Program-made: the position numbers and the translations under genes | Assembly (NCBI RefSeq): GCF_029504575.1 | Contig: NZ_JAQFII010000001.1 | Coordinates: 5,153,001 to 5,217,000 of the forward strand | Direction: 5' to 3' | Source of the DNA: Streptomyces sp. SPB162 | Lineage (GTDB): Bacteria; Actinomycetota; Actinomycetes; Streptomycetales; Streptomycetaceae | DNA length: 64,000 nt | The notes under the pieces: model-generated | What the model was told of the DNA's origin: nothing | The model's database searches: none | What the model saw: only the letters and a program-made list of their open reading frames with translations | Part shown: piece by piece, positions 26,027-34,866 of the stretch | How positions within the stretch are numbered: position 1 is the first letter of the stretch | Layout: every line of letters begins with the position of its first letter

Positions 26027-26100
26027 CGCGGGGTGGAGCAGCTCGGTAGCTCGCTGGGCTCATAACCCAGAGGTCGCAGGTTCAAATCCTGTCCCCGCTA
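26027..26100 (+). tRNA. tRNA-fMet (initiator, CAT), copy 2
   Basis: Identical over all 74 nt to the copy at 23798, and identity extends into GACACAACGG upstream and CT downstream. Same initiator features (unpaired 1-72, GGG/CCC anticodon stem). Confidence 0.95.
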
Positions 26101-26108
26101 CTTCAGTA

Positions 26109-26148
26109 CGAAGGCCCGGTTCCTGAGAAATCAGGAACCGGGCCTTCG
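26109..26148 (+). terminator. Terminator of initiator tRNA copy 2
   Basis: A perfect 18-bp stem (CGAAGGCCCGGTTCCTGA with its complement) closes a GAAA tetraloop and is followed by TCGTTCTCC. Its sequence is unrelated to the copy 1 terminator. Confidence 0.85.
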
Positions 26149-26312
26149 TCGTTCTCCCCCTGTCGTTCCCCCGTGGTGCGCGGCCCCGAAAGGCCCCGGG
26201 CGTCCGCCGTAGTAGTGGCTCGGACATCGTTCGGGCAAAAGCGCGCAAACATCCTTGGAAGCCTTTCCCGCCGGCGCGATCCTGGTCCTCTAGGCGGTGC
26301 GAGGAGGCAGGG

Positions 26313-27665
26313 TTGCTGCGCGGACGGTTTGGGCGGACCGTGCTGCGCCGGCGTGACGGGCCGGCATCGGCCGCGGTGCTGGACGCGGAGCGCTGGAGCG
26401 GGTTGTGTCGGGCGGCCGTGTCCGGCCGTCCGGAGGCCGTCGAGGCGCTGCTGGACGCCCTGCGGGCCACCGTGGACGCCGGCCCCCCGTACGACCGCGC
26501 CGCGGCTCTCGAGGCGCTGCTGCGGTCGCCTCCCGAGCTGCTGCCCCACCTGGACCGCGGTGCCCGCGCCCGCGGTGGTACGGCCTTGCCGCCGCGTCCG
26601 GGCGGCACCGATCCGCTGCGCCTGCTGCTCGCCTCGCTGGACCGTGACGGCCACGTCCGGCAGGCCGCCGTGGAGGCGCTGGCCGGGGTCGGCGGCCCGC
26701 TGGCCGCCACGGCGCTGGCTCTGCGCACGGTCGACTGGGTGCCCGCCGTACGGGAGCGCGCCGTGGCGGCGCTGCCCGCGCGGACCGCGCCCGACGAAGT
26801 CGCGGCCGCGTTGCGGTTGTTGCTGCGGCTGGGCGGCCGGCGCCGGGCGGGCGGTCTGGCCGGATACCGCACGGTGCTCGCGGAGCCGGGGTACCGGCGC
26901 GCGGTGCGGGCGCTGGCCGCCGACGGCGACCCGCAGACCCGCCGCTTCGGTATGGAACTGGCTCTGGAACTGGGGGAGTACGTACGCGGCGACCTGCTGC
27001 GGACCGCACTGTACGACCGGGACCAGGTCTGCCGGCGGCTGTGCGCGGAACGGCTGCTGGAGATCGATCCGGAGCAGGCGGGCCAGCTGATGGGGGCGCG
27101 CGGCGCGGTGGTGCGGGAGCTGGCGGTGGCCGCACTCCCCTCCGACGTGCCGGCCGCGCGCCTGGTGGCCGTGCTCGCCGATCCGGCCCGGATGGTGCGG
27201 GCGCAGGCGCGGTGGCAGCTGTACCGGCGCGGTGAGCCGCCGGCCCGGGTCTACCGCCGGCAGCTCGGCCGCTGCGCGCCCGGCACTCCGGCGGGGCTGG
27301 TGGCCGGCCTGCTGGCGGGCCTGGGGGAGTGTGGGGACGCGTCGGACGTCGCGATGCTGCTGCGCTTCACCGAGCCGGGGCCGCCCGCGCGAGCGGCACG
27401 GGTAAGGCGCTGCGCGGTGCGTGCGCTGGGGCGGCTCGCGCCCGCGGACGACCTGGTGCGGCTGCTCGCACCGCTGGCGCTCGACCCCGACGCGGGGGTG
27501 GCCAGGGAGGTGTTCGACGCGCTGGCCCGGGTGGCCGCGCAGGTGCCCGCGGAGACGGTCTGGGTGGGCAGGACCCGGTCCGAGCCCGCGGTGCGCAGGG
27601 CGGCCGAGCGGCTCGCGCCGGGCGGGTCCGTCAGGAGCAGTCGGGGCACAGACCGCGGAAGGTGA
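26313..27665 (+). CDS. HEAT-repeat protein
   Basis: 450 residues from TTG, with GAGGAGG 5 nt upstream. The sequence is a series of Ala/Leu/Arg-rich helix pairs typical of PBS-lyase HEAT repeats (VRQAAVEALAGVGGPLAATAL, VRERAVAALPARTAPDEVAAA). No catalytic motif. It is likely a protein-interaction scaffold. Its last 35 bp overlap the 3' end of the convergent fur-type gene. Confidence 0.75.
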   Translation: MLRGRFGRTVLRRRDGPASAAVLDAERWSGLCRAAVSGRPEAVEALLDALRATVDAGPPYDRAAALEALLRSPPELLPHLDRGARARGGTALPPRPGGTDPLRLLLASLDRDGHVRQAAVEALAGVGGPLAATALALRTVDWVPAVRERAVAALPARTAPDEVAAALRLLLRLGGRRRAGGLAGYRTVLAEPGYRRAVRALAADGDPQTRRFGMELALELGEYVRGDLLRTALYDRDQVCRRLCAERLLEIDPEQAGQLMGARGAVVRELAVAALPSDVPAARLVAVLADPARMVRAQARWQLYRRGEPPARVYRRQLGRCAPGTPAGLVAGLLAGLGECGDASDVAMLLRFTEPGPPARAARVRRCAVRALGRLAPADDLVRLLAPLALDPDAGVAREVFDALARVAAQVPAETVWVGRTRSEPAVRRAAERLAPGGSVRSSRGTDRGR

Positions 27666-28041
27666 CCTCGACGTCCGCGACGGTGAAGCCGTAGCGCTCG
27701 GTCGCGGGCAGGGTGGCGAGCGGGTCGCCGGAGGGGCGGACGTCGCGGATCGTGCCGCAGCCCGAGCAGATCAGGTGCTGGTGAGGCTGGTGCGCGTTCG
27801 GGTCGTACCGCTTGGCGCGGCCGTCCGTCGCGACCTCGATGACCTCGCCGAGGGTCACCATCTCGCCCAGGGTGTTGTAGACGGTCGCCCGGGAGATCTC
27901 CGGCAGCCGTGCGGCGGCACGGGCGTGCACCTCGTCGGCGGTCAGGTGGACGTGGTCGCCGTCGAGGACCTCGGCCACGACCCGCCGCTGGGCGGTGAGC
28001 CGCCAGCCGCGTTCGCGCAGTCGTCCCAGTAGGTCACTCAT
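27631..28041 (-). CDS. Fur-family repressor (CatR/FurA/PerR type)
   Basis: 136 residues. Winged helix with recognition helix ISRATVYNTLGEMV, metal-binding HQPHQHLICSGCG and a terminal CPDC zinc site. The gene is divergent from a catalase gene with a palindrome in the catalase promoter, the classic arrangement of peroxide-sensing Fur proteins (CatR in Streptomyces, FurA-katG in mycobacteria). By analogy it would repress the catalase and itself until the metal site is oxidised by peroxide. Which metal and which paralogue cannot be told here. Confidence 0.85.
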   Translation of the reverse strand: MSDLLGRLRERGWRLTAQRRVVAEVLDGDHVHLTADEVHARAAARLPEISRATVYNTLGEMVTLGEVIEVATDGRAKRYDPNAHQPHQHLICSGCGTIRDVRPSGDPLATLPATERYGFTVADVEVTFRGLCPDCS

Positions 28042-28101
28042 GGCGGTCAGCTTAACAGTGCCTGGTCCGGGATCCGAATGAGTCCGGTGATAGTTCTCTT
28101 C

Positions 28102-28129
28102 TTGACTTAGACTCTGTCTATCGTAGGAT
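28102..28129 (+). promoter_or_regulatory. Catalase promoter with Fur-type operator
   Basis: TTGACT (28102-28107) and TAGGAT (28124-28129) are 16 bp apart. Between them lies the palindrome TAGAC-tct-GTCTA (28108-28120), so a bound repressor would block the promoter. Confidence 0.7.
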
Positions 28130-28180
28130 CGATTCCGGCGACAGCCGAGGACAGGTCGATCAGGATCCAGGGAGACATAC

Positions 28181-29637
28181 GTGACGGTTCAGGAGACGGG
28201 CCCGCTGACCACCGAGGCGGGCGCGCCGGTGGCGGACAACCAGAACAGCCAGACGGCGGGACCGGGCGGCCCGGTACTGATCCAGGACCAGTCGCTGCTC
28301 GAGAAGCTCGCGCACTTCAACCGGGAGCGCATCCCGGAGCGCGTCGTGCACGCCCGCGGCGCCGGCGCCTACGGCACCTTCACCGTGACGCGCGACGTCT
28401 CGCGGTGGACCCGGGCGGCGTTCCTGTCCGAGGTCGGCAAGCGGACCGAGACGTTCCTGCGGTTCTCCACCGTGGCGGGCAACCTGGGCTCGGCGGACGC
28501 GGTGCGCGACCCGCGCGGTTTCGCGCTGAAGTTCTACACCGAGGACGGCAACTACGACCTCGTCGGGAACAACACCCCGGTGTTCTTCATCAAGGACGCC
28601 ATCAAGTTCCCCGACTTCATCCACACCCAGAAGCGCGACCCGTACACCGGCTCCCAGGAGGCGGACAACGTATGGGACTTCTGGGGTCTGAGCCCCGAGT
28701 CGACGCACCAGGTGACCTGGCTCTTCGGTGACCGCGGTATTCCGGCGACGCTGCGGAACATGAACGGCTACGGCTCGCACACCTACCAGTGGAACAACGC
28801 CGCGGGCGAGGTCTTCTGGGTCAAGTACCACTTCAAGGCCGACCAGGGCATCAAGAACCTGACCACGGCCGAGGCGAACCAGCTCTCGGGCATGGACCCC
28901 GACTCGCACCAGCGCGACCTGCGCGAGTCGATCGAACGCGGCGACTTCCCGTCCTGGACGGTGCAGGTCCAGATCATGCCCGCGGCCGACGCGGCGACGT
29001 ACCGCTTCAACCCGTTCGACCTCACCAAGGTGTGGCCGCACGCGGACTACCCGCCGATCGAGATCGGCAAGCTGGAGCTCAACCGCAACCCGGAGAACAT
29101 CTTCGCCGAGGTCGAGCAGTCGATCTTCTCCCCGGCGCACTTCGTGCCCGGCATAGGCCCGTCCCCCGACAAGATGCTCCAGGGCCGGCTCTTCGCGTAC
29201 GGCGACGCCCACCGCTACCGCGTCGGCATCAACGCCGACCACCTGCCGGTGAACCGCCCGCACGCGTGGCGCGGACGAACAGCCGCGACGGATACCTGTA
29301 CGACGGCCGGCACAAGGGCTCGAAGAACTACGAACCGAACAGCTTCGGCGGCCCGCGGGAGACCGGCGTGCCGCTGTGGCAGCCAGTGCCGGTCACCGGT
29401 GTCGACGGAGCCACCGAGGCGCCCACGCACGCCGAGGACAACGACTTCGTGCAGGCCGGCAACCTCTACCGGTCCCTGTCCGAGGACGAGAAGGAGCGCC
29501 TGGTCGACAACCTGGCGCAGTTCATCGCCAAGGTGTCGCGCGACGACATCGCCGAGCGCGCGGTGAACAACTTCCGCCAGGCGGACCCCGACTACGGCAA
29601 GCGGCTGGAAACCGCGGTCCAGGCCCTCCGCGGCTGA
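28181..29637 (+). pseudogene. Monofunctional catalase, frameshifted
   Basis: Frame 1 from GTG 28181 encodes an excellent clade-type heme catalase for 362 residues: active-site His in VVHARGAGAYG, Asn in LVGNNTPVFFIKD, heme-ligand Tyr in LFAYGDAHRYR. At 29267 the frame breaks: the expected HA(T/S)EARTNSRDG reads as HA followed by WRGRTAA. The correct continuation (ARTNSRDGYLYDGRHKGSKN through to VQALRG, 122 residues) lies in another frame from 29269 to 29637. The change equals a 4-nt deletion. As written, the protein ends at 29566 with 99 out-of-frame residues. The catalytic residues are upstream of the break, but the C-terminal helical domain is lost. A sequencing error is possible. Confidence 0.85.
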
Positions 29638-29741
29638 CCGGACGCCTGCCGTAACGACCTGGGGGGCGGTGCGGAGTGGATGGGCGAGCGGAGTCGCAGG
29701 ACGCCGGGAGCCCGCTCCGCATCGTTCCCCGGGTCGTAGAC

Positions 29742-29778
29742 CGAAGAGGCCGGACGCCAAGGGGCTCCGGCCTCTTCG
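29742..29778. terminator. Bidirectional terminator after the catalase gene
   Basis: CGAAGAGGCCGGA pairs with TCCGGCCTCTTCG in the gap between the convergent catalase and CBS-domain genes. Confidence 0.75.
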
Positions 29779-29796
29779 CCATGCCCGCGCCCGGGC

Positions 29797-30207
29797 TCAG
29801 CCGGCGAGCGCGCCCTGCGCCCCGGCCGTGGCCCGGGCCGGGGTCCAGCAGCGGATGATGTCGCGGACCGAGACGATGCCGACCGGGTCGCGGCCGTCGA
29901 GCACGATCAGATGCCGGAAGCCGCCGTGCACCATGGCGGACGCCGCGTCCTCCAGGGTCCACTCGGGCGTCGCGAACACGACGTCGGTGGTGGTGTGGTC
30001 GTGGGCGGTCTCGACGTCCGGGTTCAGACCGGCGCCGATGGCGTTGAGGATGTCGCGCTCGGTGAGGATGCCGAGCCCCCAGGTGTCGGAGTCGAGGACG
30101 ACGGCCGCGCCGATCCGTCGGGCGGACATCAGGCAGGCCGCCTGGCGCAGGGTGTGGGCGGGTCCGATGGTCAGGACGACGGTGCTCATGGCGTCTCGGA
30201 CGAGCAT
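29797..30207 (-). CDS. Two-CBS-domain protein
   Basis: 136 residues made almost entirely of a tandem CBS pair (MLVRDAMSTVVLTIGPAHTL and TTDVVFATPEWTLEDAASAM, each ending in a RDI-type motif: TERDILNAIG, SVRDIIRCW). Bateman modules bind adenine nucleotides. No attached effector domain, so it would act as a regulatory subunit or signal sensor. It is followed upstream on the same strand by hisN, 101 bp away. Confidence 0.85.
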   Translation of the reverse strand: MLVRDAMSTVVLTIGPAHTLRQAACLMSARRIGAAVVLDSDTWGLGILTERDILNAIGAGLNPDVETAHDHTTTDVVFATPEWTLEDAASAMVHGGFRHLIVLDGRDPVGIVSVRDIIRCWTPARATAGAQGALAG

Positions 30208-30308
30208 GGGCTACCCCTAGAGAATGCGTTCACAAGTTCACAAGCTCGGGCATTCTCATGTTCACACGCCCCGTCCCGCGCAGCAAGGGCACATGCGGAA
30301 CGGCTTCC

Positions 30309-31109
30309 TCAGCCGGTGCGCCCGAGGTAGCCGAGCAGTTCCTCGTGCAGGAGGCCGTTGGAGGCCGCCGCGTTCCCGCCGAACGGGCCCGGCTCCCCGT
30401 CCAGGCTGGTGTACCGGCCGCCGGCCTCCTGGACGATGACGGCGGGCGCCGCCATGTCCCACAGGCTCAGTTCCGGCTCGGCGCAGATGTCGACCGAGCC
30501 CTCGGCGACCATCATGTACGGCCAGAAATCGCCGTAGCCGCGGGTGCGCCAGCAGTTCCTGGACAGGTGCAGGAAGCCGTCGAGCCGGCCCTGCTCCTCC
30601 CAGCCGCTGAGCGAGGAGTACGCGAAGGACGCGTCCTCCAATTTGTTGATCTTAGAGACCGTCAGCCGCGTGGCGGCCGACAGACTGCGCCCGGTGTACG
30701 CGCCCCGACCCTTGGAGGCCCACCAGCGGCGCCCGAGCGCCGGTGCGGAGACCACGCCCACCACGCCCTCGTCGCCGTGCTCGCCACTCACCACCAACGA
30801 GATGAGAGTCGCCCAGACGGGAACCCCGCGCACGTAGTTCTTGGTGCCGTCGATCGGGTCGACGATCCACCGCCGCGGGCCGTTGCCGTGGCTGCCGTAC
30901 TCCTCGCCGAGGACCGCGTCCCGCGGCCGGGCGCGGCCCAACTGACTGCGGATCAACTCCTCCGCCGCCTTGTCCGCCTCGCTCACCGGCGTCATGTCGG
31001 GCTTGGTCTCCACCTTGAGGTCCAGAGCCTTGAAGCGCTCCATGGTGGTGGCGTCGGCGGCATCCGCGAGGATGTGGGCGAGGCGCAGGTCGTCGTTGAA
31101 GTCGGGCAT
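30309..31109 (-). CDS. hisN: Histidinol-phosphatase, inositol-monophosphatase type
   Basis: 266 residues. Mg-dependent phosphatase of the IMPase superfamily: GEEYG, the metal-binding IVDPIDGTKNYVRGVPVWAT and the distal WDMAAPAVIVQEAGG. In actinobacteria this subfamily (FKALDLKVETKPDMTPVSEAD start, RGYGDFWPYMMVAEG) is HisN, which dephosphorylates L-histidinol phosphate in histidine synthesis; the conserved Streptomyces location supports this. General inositol monophosphatase activity cannot be excluded. Confidence 0.88.
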   Translation of the reverse strand: MPDFNDDLRLAHILADAADATTMERFKALDLKVETKPDMTPVSEADKAAEELIRSQLGRARPRDAVLGEEYGSHGNGPRRWIVDPIDGTKNYVRGVPVWATLISLVVSGEHGDEGVVGVVSAPALGRRWWASKGRGAYTGRSLSAATRLTVSKINKLEDASFAYSSLSGWEEQGRLDGFLHLSRNCWRTRGYGDFWPYMMVAEGSVDICAEPELSLWDMAAPAVIVQEAGGRYTSLDGEPGPFGGNAAASNGLLHEELLGYLGRTG

Positions 31110-31242
31110 AACGCGAACAGTAGCGATCGCAACCGGCCGAGGTCACGCGGACAGTGCGCGGAGCCTTGACAGCGGTCTGCGGCGCGTCAATTCTTTGCCC
31201 ACGGCCGCTGTCCGGGCATATGCGGGGCCTTGGAGGCAATCG

Positions 31243-31902
31243 ATGCCTACTGCGCGGGAGTCATTACTGGACGCGGCCTTGGCCGCACTGGGCGCCCGGC
31301 CCTGGGCGGCGGTGCGGATGGTGGACGTCGCCGTGTCGGCCGGGGTGTCCCGGCAGACCCTCTACAACGAGTTCAGCAGCAAGGAAGGCCTCGCCCGCGC
31401 GCTCGCGCGCCGCGAGGCCGACATGTTCCTGTCCGGGGTCGAGAACGCCCTGGCGGAAGCGGAACGGCACGGCGCGGACGCGGGTGACTGCTTCGCCGCC
31501 GCGACGGCCTGGACGCTGCACAGCGCGCGTCGCAGCCCGCTGGTCCGCGCCACGTTGACGGGCTGCCGCAGCGAGCGGCTGCCGGCCGTGGCGGTCGCCG
31601 GGATCCCGGCGCAGCGCTCGCAGCACTCGGGGTGGACGGCGTCCCCGCACACCCCGGGGACGCTCGCCCCGGCGGCCGAAGTCCCGCCCTCGCCCGCCGA
31701 ACTCGTCACCGAGATCCGCAACCGGGCCGTCGGTGCCCTCGAACACGGCTACCCGAAGCTGGATCTGGCCGATATCGGCTGGGCGTGCGAGGTCGCGGTC
31801 CGGCTCACGCTCGCCTATGTCGTGGCCCCTTCGACCTCCGACGAGGACGCCTGCCTCCAGGTCGCGCGACTGGTCCGCGGGTTGCTGGCGCACGGCTGGT
31901 AA
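31243..31902 (+). CDS. TetR-family transcriptional regulator
   Basis: 219 residues. N-terminal helix-turn-helix ESLLDAALAALGARPWAAVR with recognition helix VSRQTLYNEFSSKEGLA; the rest is a variable ligand/dimer domain. ATG 31243 follows GGAGG at 7 nt. It is divergent from hisN and convergent with the SMR gene. The ligand and targets are unknown; neighbours give no clear pathway. Confidence 0.85.
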   Translation: MPTARESLLDAALAALGARPWAAVRMVDVAVSAGVSRQTLYNEFSSKEGLARALARREADMFLSGVENALAEAERHGADAGDCFAAATAWTLHSARRSPLVRATLTGCRSERLPAVAVAGIPAQRSQHSGWTASPHTPGTLAPAAEVPPSPAELVTEIRNRAVGALEHGYPKLDLADIGWACEVAVRLTLAYVVAPSTSDEDACLQVARLVRGLLAHGW

Positions 31903-31934
31903 CCGCGCGGCCCCGGCCCGACGGACGCGCGCCG

Positions 31935-32258
31935 TCAGTGCGAGGAACCGGACAGCTGGAGGCCCACAACTCCCGCCAGCACCAGGCAGATCGAGACGAT
32001 CTTGAGCGTCGAGACGATGTCGTCGAGGAAGACCATGCCGTAGATCGCGGTGCCCGAGGCGCCGATCCCCGTCCACACCGCGTACGCGGGACCCACGTCG
32101 AGCTTCCGCAGGGACAGCGTGAGCAGCCCGAAGCTCCCGAGGGCGAAGACCGCGAAGGCGATCGTCGGCCACAGGCGGGTGAACCCGTGGGAGAGCTTGA
32201 GACAGACCGCGAAGCCGGTCTCCAGGATGCCTGCGACCACCACGAGCAGCCATGCCAT
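31935..32258 (-). CDS. SMR-family transporter, SugE/Gdx type
   Basis: 107 residues with four membrane helices. The essential glutamate is in the first (VVVAGILETGFAVCLKLSHG), and YAVWTGIGASGTAIYGM is the small multidrug resistance signature. LETGFAVCLKLS resembles the SugE/Gdx branch, which exports guanidinium, rather than EmrE. Members usually dimerise. GGGAGG precedes the ATG. I found no guanidine riboswitch upstream. Confidence 0.82.
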   Translation of the reverse strand: MAWLLVVVAGILETGFAVCLKLSHGFTRLWPTIAFAVFALGSFGLLTLSLRKLDVGPAYAVWTGIGASGTAIYGMVFLDDIVSTLKIVSICLVLAGVVGLQLSGSSH

Positions 32259-32415
32259 CCGAGGTGCCTCCCGTTCCGTCGCCGTGCCCGCCGTCCGAGG
32301 CGCCGCTGTCGGACTGATGGATCATCACACAGCATGCCCGGAAATGGCGCCGACGCTCCTGGGATGGAACGGCAAACGGGCGTACGGACGGAAGAAGGCG
32401 CCGGGACGCCGCGGA

Positions 32416-33417
32416 TCAGTCGCCCTCGCGGCGTTCCCGGGTCGCGAGCAGCCGGCGCAGCGAGTCGAGCCGGGCGGGATCGGCGTGGCCGGCGGCGACC
32501 CACGCGTCCAGCGCGCACTCGGGTTCGTCGTGGCTGCAGCCGCGCGGGCACTCCTCGGTCCCGGCCACCAGTTCGGGGAAGGCCAGGATGACGCGCGACG
32601 GGTCGATGTGGTGCAGGCCGAAGGAGCGCACGCCCGGGGTGTCCACGACCCAGCCGTCGTCGCCCGGCAGCGGGAGGGCCAGCGCCGACGTGGTGGTGTG
32701 CCGGCCGCGGCCGGTGACGGCGTTGACGATGCCGGTGGCGCGCTGCCGTTCGACGAGCGCGTTCACCAGGGTCGTCTTCCCGACGCCGCTGTGCCCGACG
32801 AACGCGGTGATGCGGCCCTTGAGGCGCTCGCGGACCGCGTCCACCCCTCCGGTCAGGAAGTTGTCCCGGTTGGTGACCACGTAGGACACGCCCAGCGTGG
32901 CGTAGGTCTCCAACAGCTTGTCCGGCGAGGCCAGATCGGACTTGGTCAGCACGAGCAGCGGCTCCAGACCCGCGTCGTACGCCGCCACCAGACAGCGGTC
33001 GATCATGCGGGGGCGCGGCTCGGGGTCGGCCAGCGCGGTGACGATCGCGAGCTGGTCGGCGTTGGCGACGACCACGCGCTCGTACGGATCGTCGTCGTCG
33101 GCGGTGCGGCGTAGTACGGACTTGCGCGGCTCGACCCGCACGATCCGCGCCAGGGTGTCCTTGTCGCCCGACAGGTCGCCGACGACCGCGACCCGGTCGC
33201 CCACCACGGCGCTCTTGCGACCCAGCTCACGGGCCTTCATCGCGACGATGGTGCGCTCGCCGATCAGTACGTGCAGCCGGCCGCGGTCCACGGTGAGGAC
33301 CATGCCCTCGGCCGCGTCCTCGTGCTTGGGCCGGATATTGGTGCGGGGGCGGTTGCCCTTGGTGTTCGGGCGGACCCGGATGTCGTCCTCGTCCGGGTTC
33401 TTTCCGTAGCGGCGCAT
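32416..33417 (-). CDS. rsgA: Ribosome small-subunit-dependent GTPase A
   Basis: 333 residues. Circularly permuted GTPase: the G4 motif LTKSDLA comes before G1 GHSGVGKTTL and G3 DTPGVRSFGL. An OB-fold precedes the G domain and a zinc knuckle (CPRGCSHDEPEC) follows. RsgA assists late 30S maturation. The start lies 7 bp after the aroA stop, and transcription order is aroA then rsgA. Confidence 0.92.
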   Translation of the reverse strand: MRRYGKNPDEDDIRVRPNTKGNRPRTNIRPKHEDAAEGMVLTVDRGRLHVLIGERTIVAMKARELGRKSAVVGDRVAVVGDLSGDKDTLARIVRVEPRKSVLRRTADDDDPYERVVVANADQLAIVTALADPEPRPRMIDRCLVAAYDAGLEPLLVLTKSDLASPDKLLETYATLGVSYVVTNRDNFLTGGVDAVRERLKGRITAFVGHSGVGKTTLVNALVERQRATGIVNAVTGRGRHTTTSALALPLPGDDGWVVDTPGVRSFGLHHIDPSRVILAFPELVAGTEECPRGCSHDEPECALDAWVAAGHADPARLDSLRRLLATRERREGD

Positions 33418-33424
33418 GGCGTGG

Positions 33425-34765
33425 TCAGCCCCGCCCCGCCGTGACGGAGGAGGCCCCGAGCATCTCGGTCCACAGCTCCGGGAACTCCGGGAGGGTCTTC
33501 GCGGTCGTGGCGACGTTCTCCACCTGCACGCCGGGGACGGCCAGGCCGAGCACGGCCGCCGCCGTCGCCAGCCGGTGGTCCTCGTAGGTGTGGAAGACCC
33601 CGCCGTGCAGCGTGCGGGGCCGGATCCGCAGGCCGTCCTCGGTCTCGGTGGCGTCGCCGCCCAGCCCGTTGATCTCGGTGACGAGCGCGGCGAGGCGGTC
33701 CGTCTCGTGCAGCCGCAGGTGCGCGACCCCGGACAGCACGGACTCGGACTCGGCCAGTGCGGCGACCGCCGCGATGACGGGTGTCAGCTCGCCGACCTCG
33801 TGCAGGTCCGCGGTGATCCCCAGGATCCGGCCGGTGCCGGTGAACGTCAGGCCCAGCTCGGTCAGCTCGCAGACACCGCCCATGCGGGTGAAGAGCTCCC
33901 GCAGCGCTTCGCCCGGTTGGGTGGTCCGCTCCGGCCAGTCCGGCACGGTGACCCGGCCGCCGGTGACCAGCGCCGCCGCGAGGAACGGCGCCGCGTTCGA
34001 AAGGTCCGGTTCGATCGTCAGGTCCCGGCCGAGCAGCGCGCTCGGTGCGACGCGCCACACATTCGGCTCGCCGCCGTCCTGCGGGGAGTCCACCTTCCCG
34101 CCCGCGAGCCGCAGCATGTCGATCGTCATGCGGATGTGGGGGAGGGAGGGGAGCGCGCGGCCGGTGTGCCGCAGTTCGAGGCCCTGGTTGAAGCGCGGCC
34201 CGGACAGCAGCAGCGCGCTCACGAACTGCGAGGACGACGAGGCGTCGATCGTCACCGTCCCGCCGGACAGCGAGCCGGCGCCCTGCACGGTCAGCGGCAT
34301 GGCGCCGCGTCCCTCGTCGTCGATCCGGGCCCCCAGCGTGCGCAGCGCGTCGATCACGCCCTGCAGCGGGCGCTCGTACGCGCGCGGGTCGCCCTCGAAG
34401 CGGACCGGGCCGTCGGCCAGCGTCGCGACCGGCGGCAGGAAGCGCATGACGGTGCCCGCGTTGCCGACGTCGACCCGTGCCGGGCCGCGCAGGCCGGCCG
34501 GGATGACCCGCCAGACCTCGCCGCCGCCGACGGTGTTCACCTGCTCGTCGATCTGCACGCCCATGGCGCGCAGCGCGTCCGCCATCAGCACGGTGTCGCG
34601 GCTGCGCAGCGGGCGCCGGATCCAGCCGGGCTCGGAGGCGTGCGCGGCGAGCACCAGCGCGCGGTTGGTGACCGATTTTGATCCGGGCACAGTGACCGTC
34701 GCGTCGACGGGGCCGGGGGCGACGGGGGCGGGCCAGAGGGCGGTGTGCGGGGAACTGTCGGTCAT
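33425..34765 (-). CDS. aroA: 3-phosphoshikimate 1-carboxyvinyltransferase (EPSP synthase)
   Basis: 446 residues. Sixth step of the shikimate pathway: shikimate-3-phosphate plus PEP to EPSP. Signatures: TVPGSKSVTNRALVLAA, DVGNAGTVMRFLPPVA, SSQFVSALLLSGPRF and the late TYEDHRLATAAAVLGL with the catalytic HETDRL region. Length fits the family. A TAGGCT hexamer ends 8 nt before the ATG with no Shine-Dalgarno, suggesting a leaderless transcript. It is followed by rsgA. Confidence 0.93.
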   Translation of the reverse strand: MTDSSPHTALWPAPVAPGPVDATVTVPGSKSVTNRALVLAAHASEPGWIRRPLRSRDTVLMADALRAMGVQIDEQVNTVGGGEVWRVIPAGLRGPARVDVGNAGTVMRFLPPVATLADGPVRFEGDPRAYERPLQGVIDALRTLGARIDDEGRGAMPLTVQGAGSLSGGTVTIDASSSSQFVSALLLSGPRFNQGLELRHTGRALPSLPHIRMTIDMLRLAGGKVDSPQDGGEPNVWRVAPSALLGRDLTIEPDLSNAAPFLAAALVTGGRVTVPDWPERTTQPGEALRELFTRMGGVCELTELGLTFTGTGRILGITADLHEVGELTPVIAAVAALAESESVLSGVAHLRLHETDRLAALVTEINGLGGDATETEDGLRIRPRTLHGGVFHTYEDHRLATAAAVLGLAVPGVQVENVATTAKTLPEFPELWTEMLGASSVTAGRG

Positions 34766-34866
34766 GGGAGCCAAGCCTAGTGGCTGGCGGCTTCCCCGCC
34801 CCGGGTGCGGCAGCCGGGTGGGGACCCGAAAGAGGCGTACCGGAGCCCGACAGCGGCCCTGGGGGC

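Noticed and set aside
32259..32420. Possible guanidine riboswitch upstream of the SugE/Gdx-like gene.
   Set aside because: No ACGR-loop hairpin pair or ykkC core could be found; only a Shine-Dalgarno is clear.
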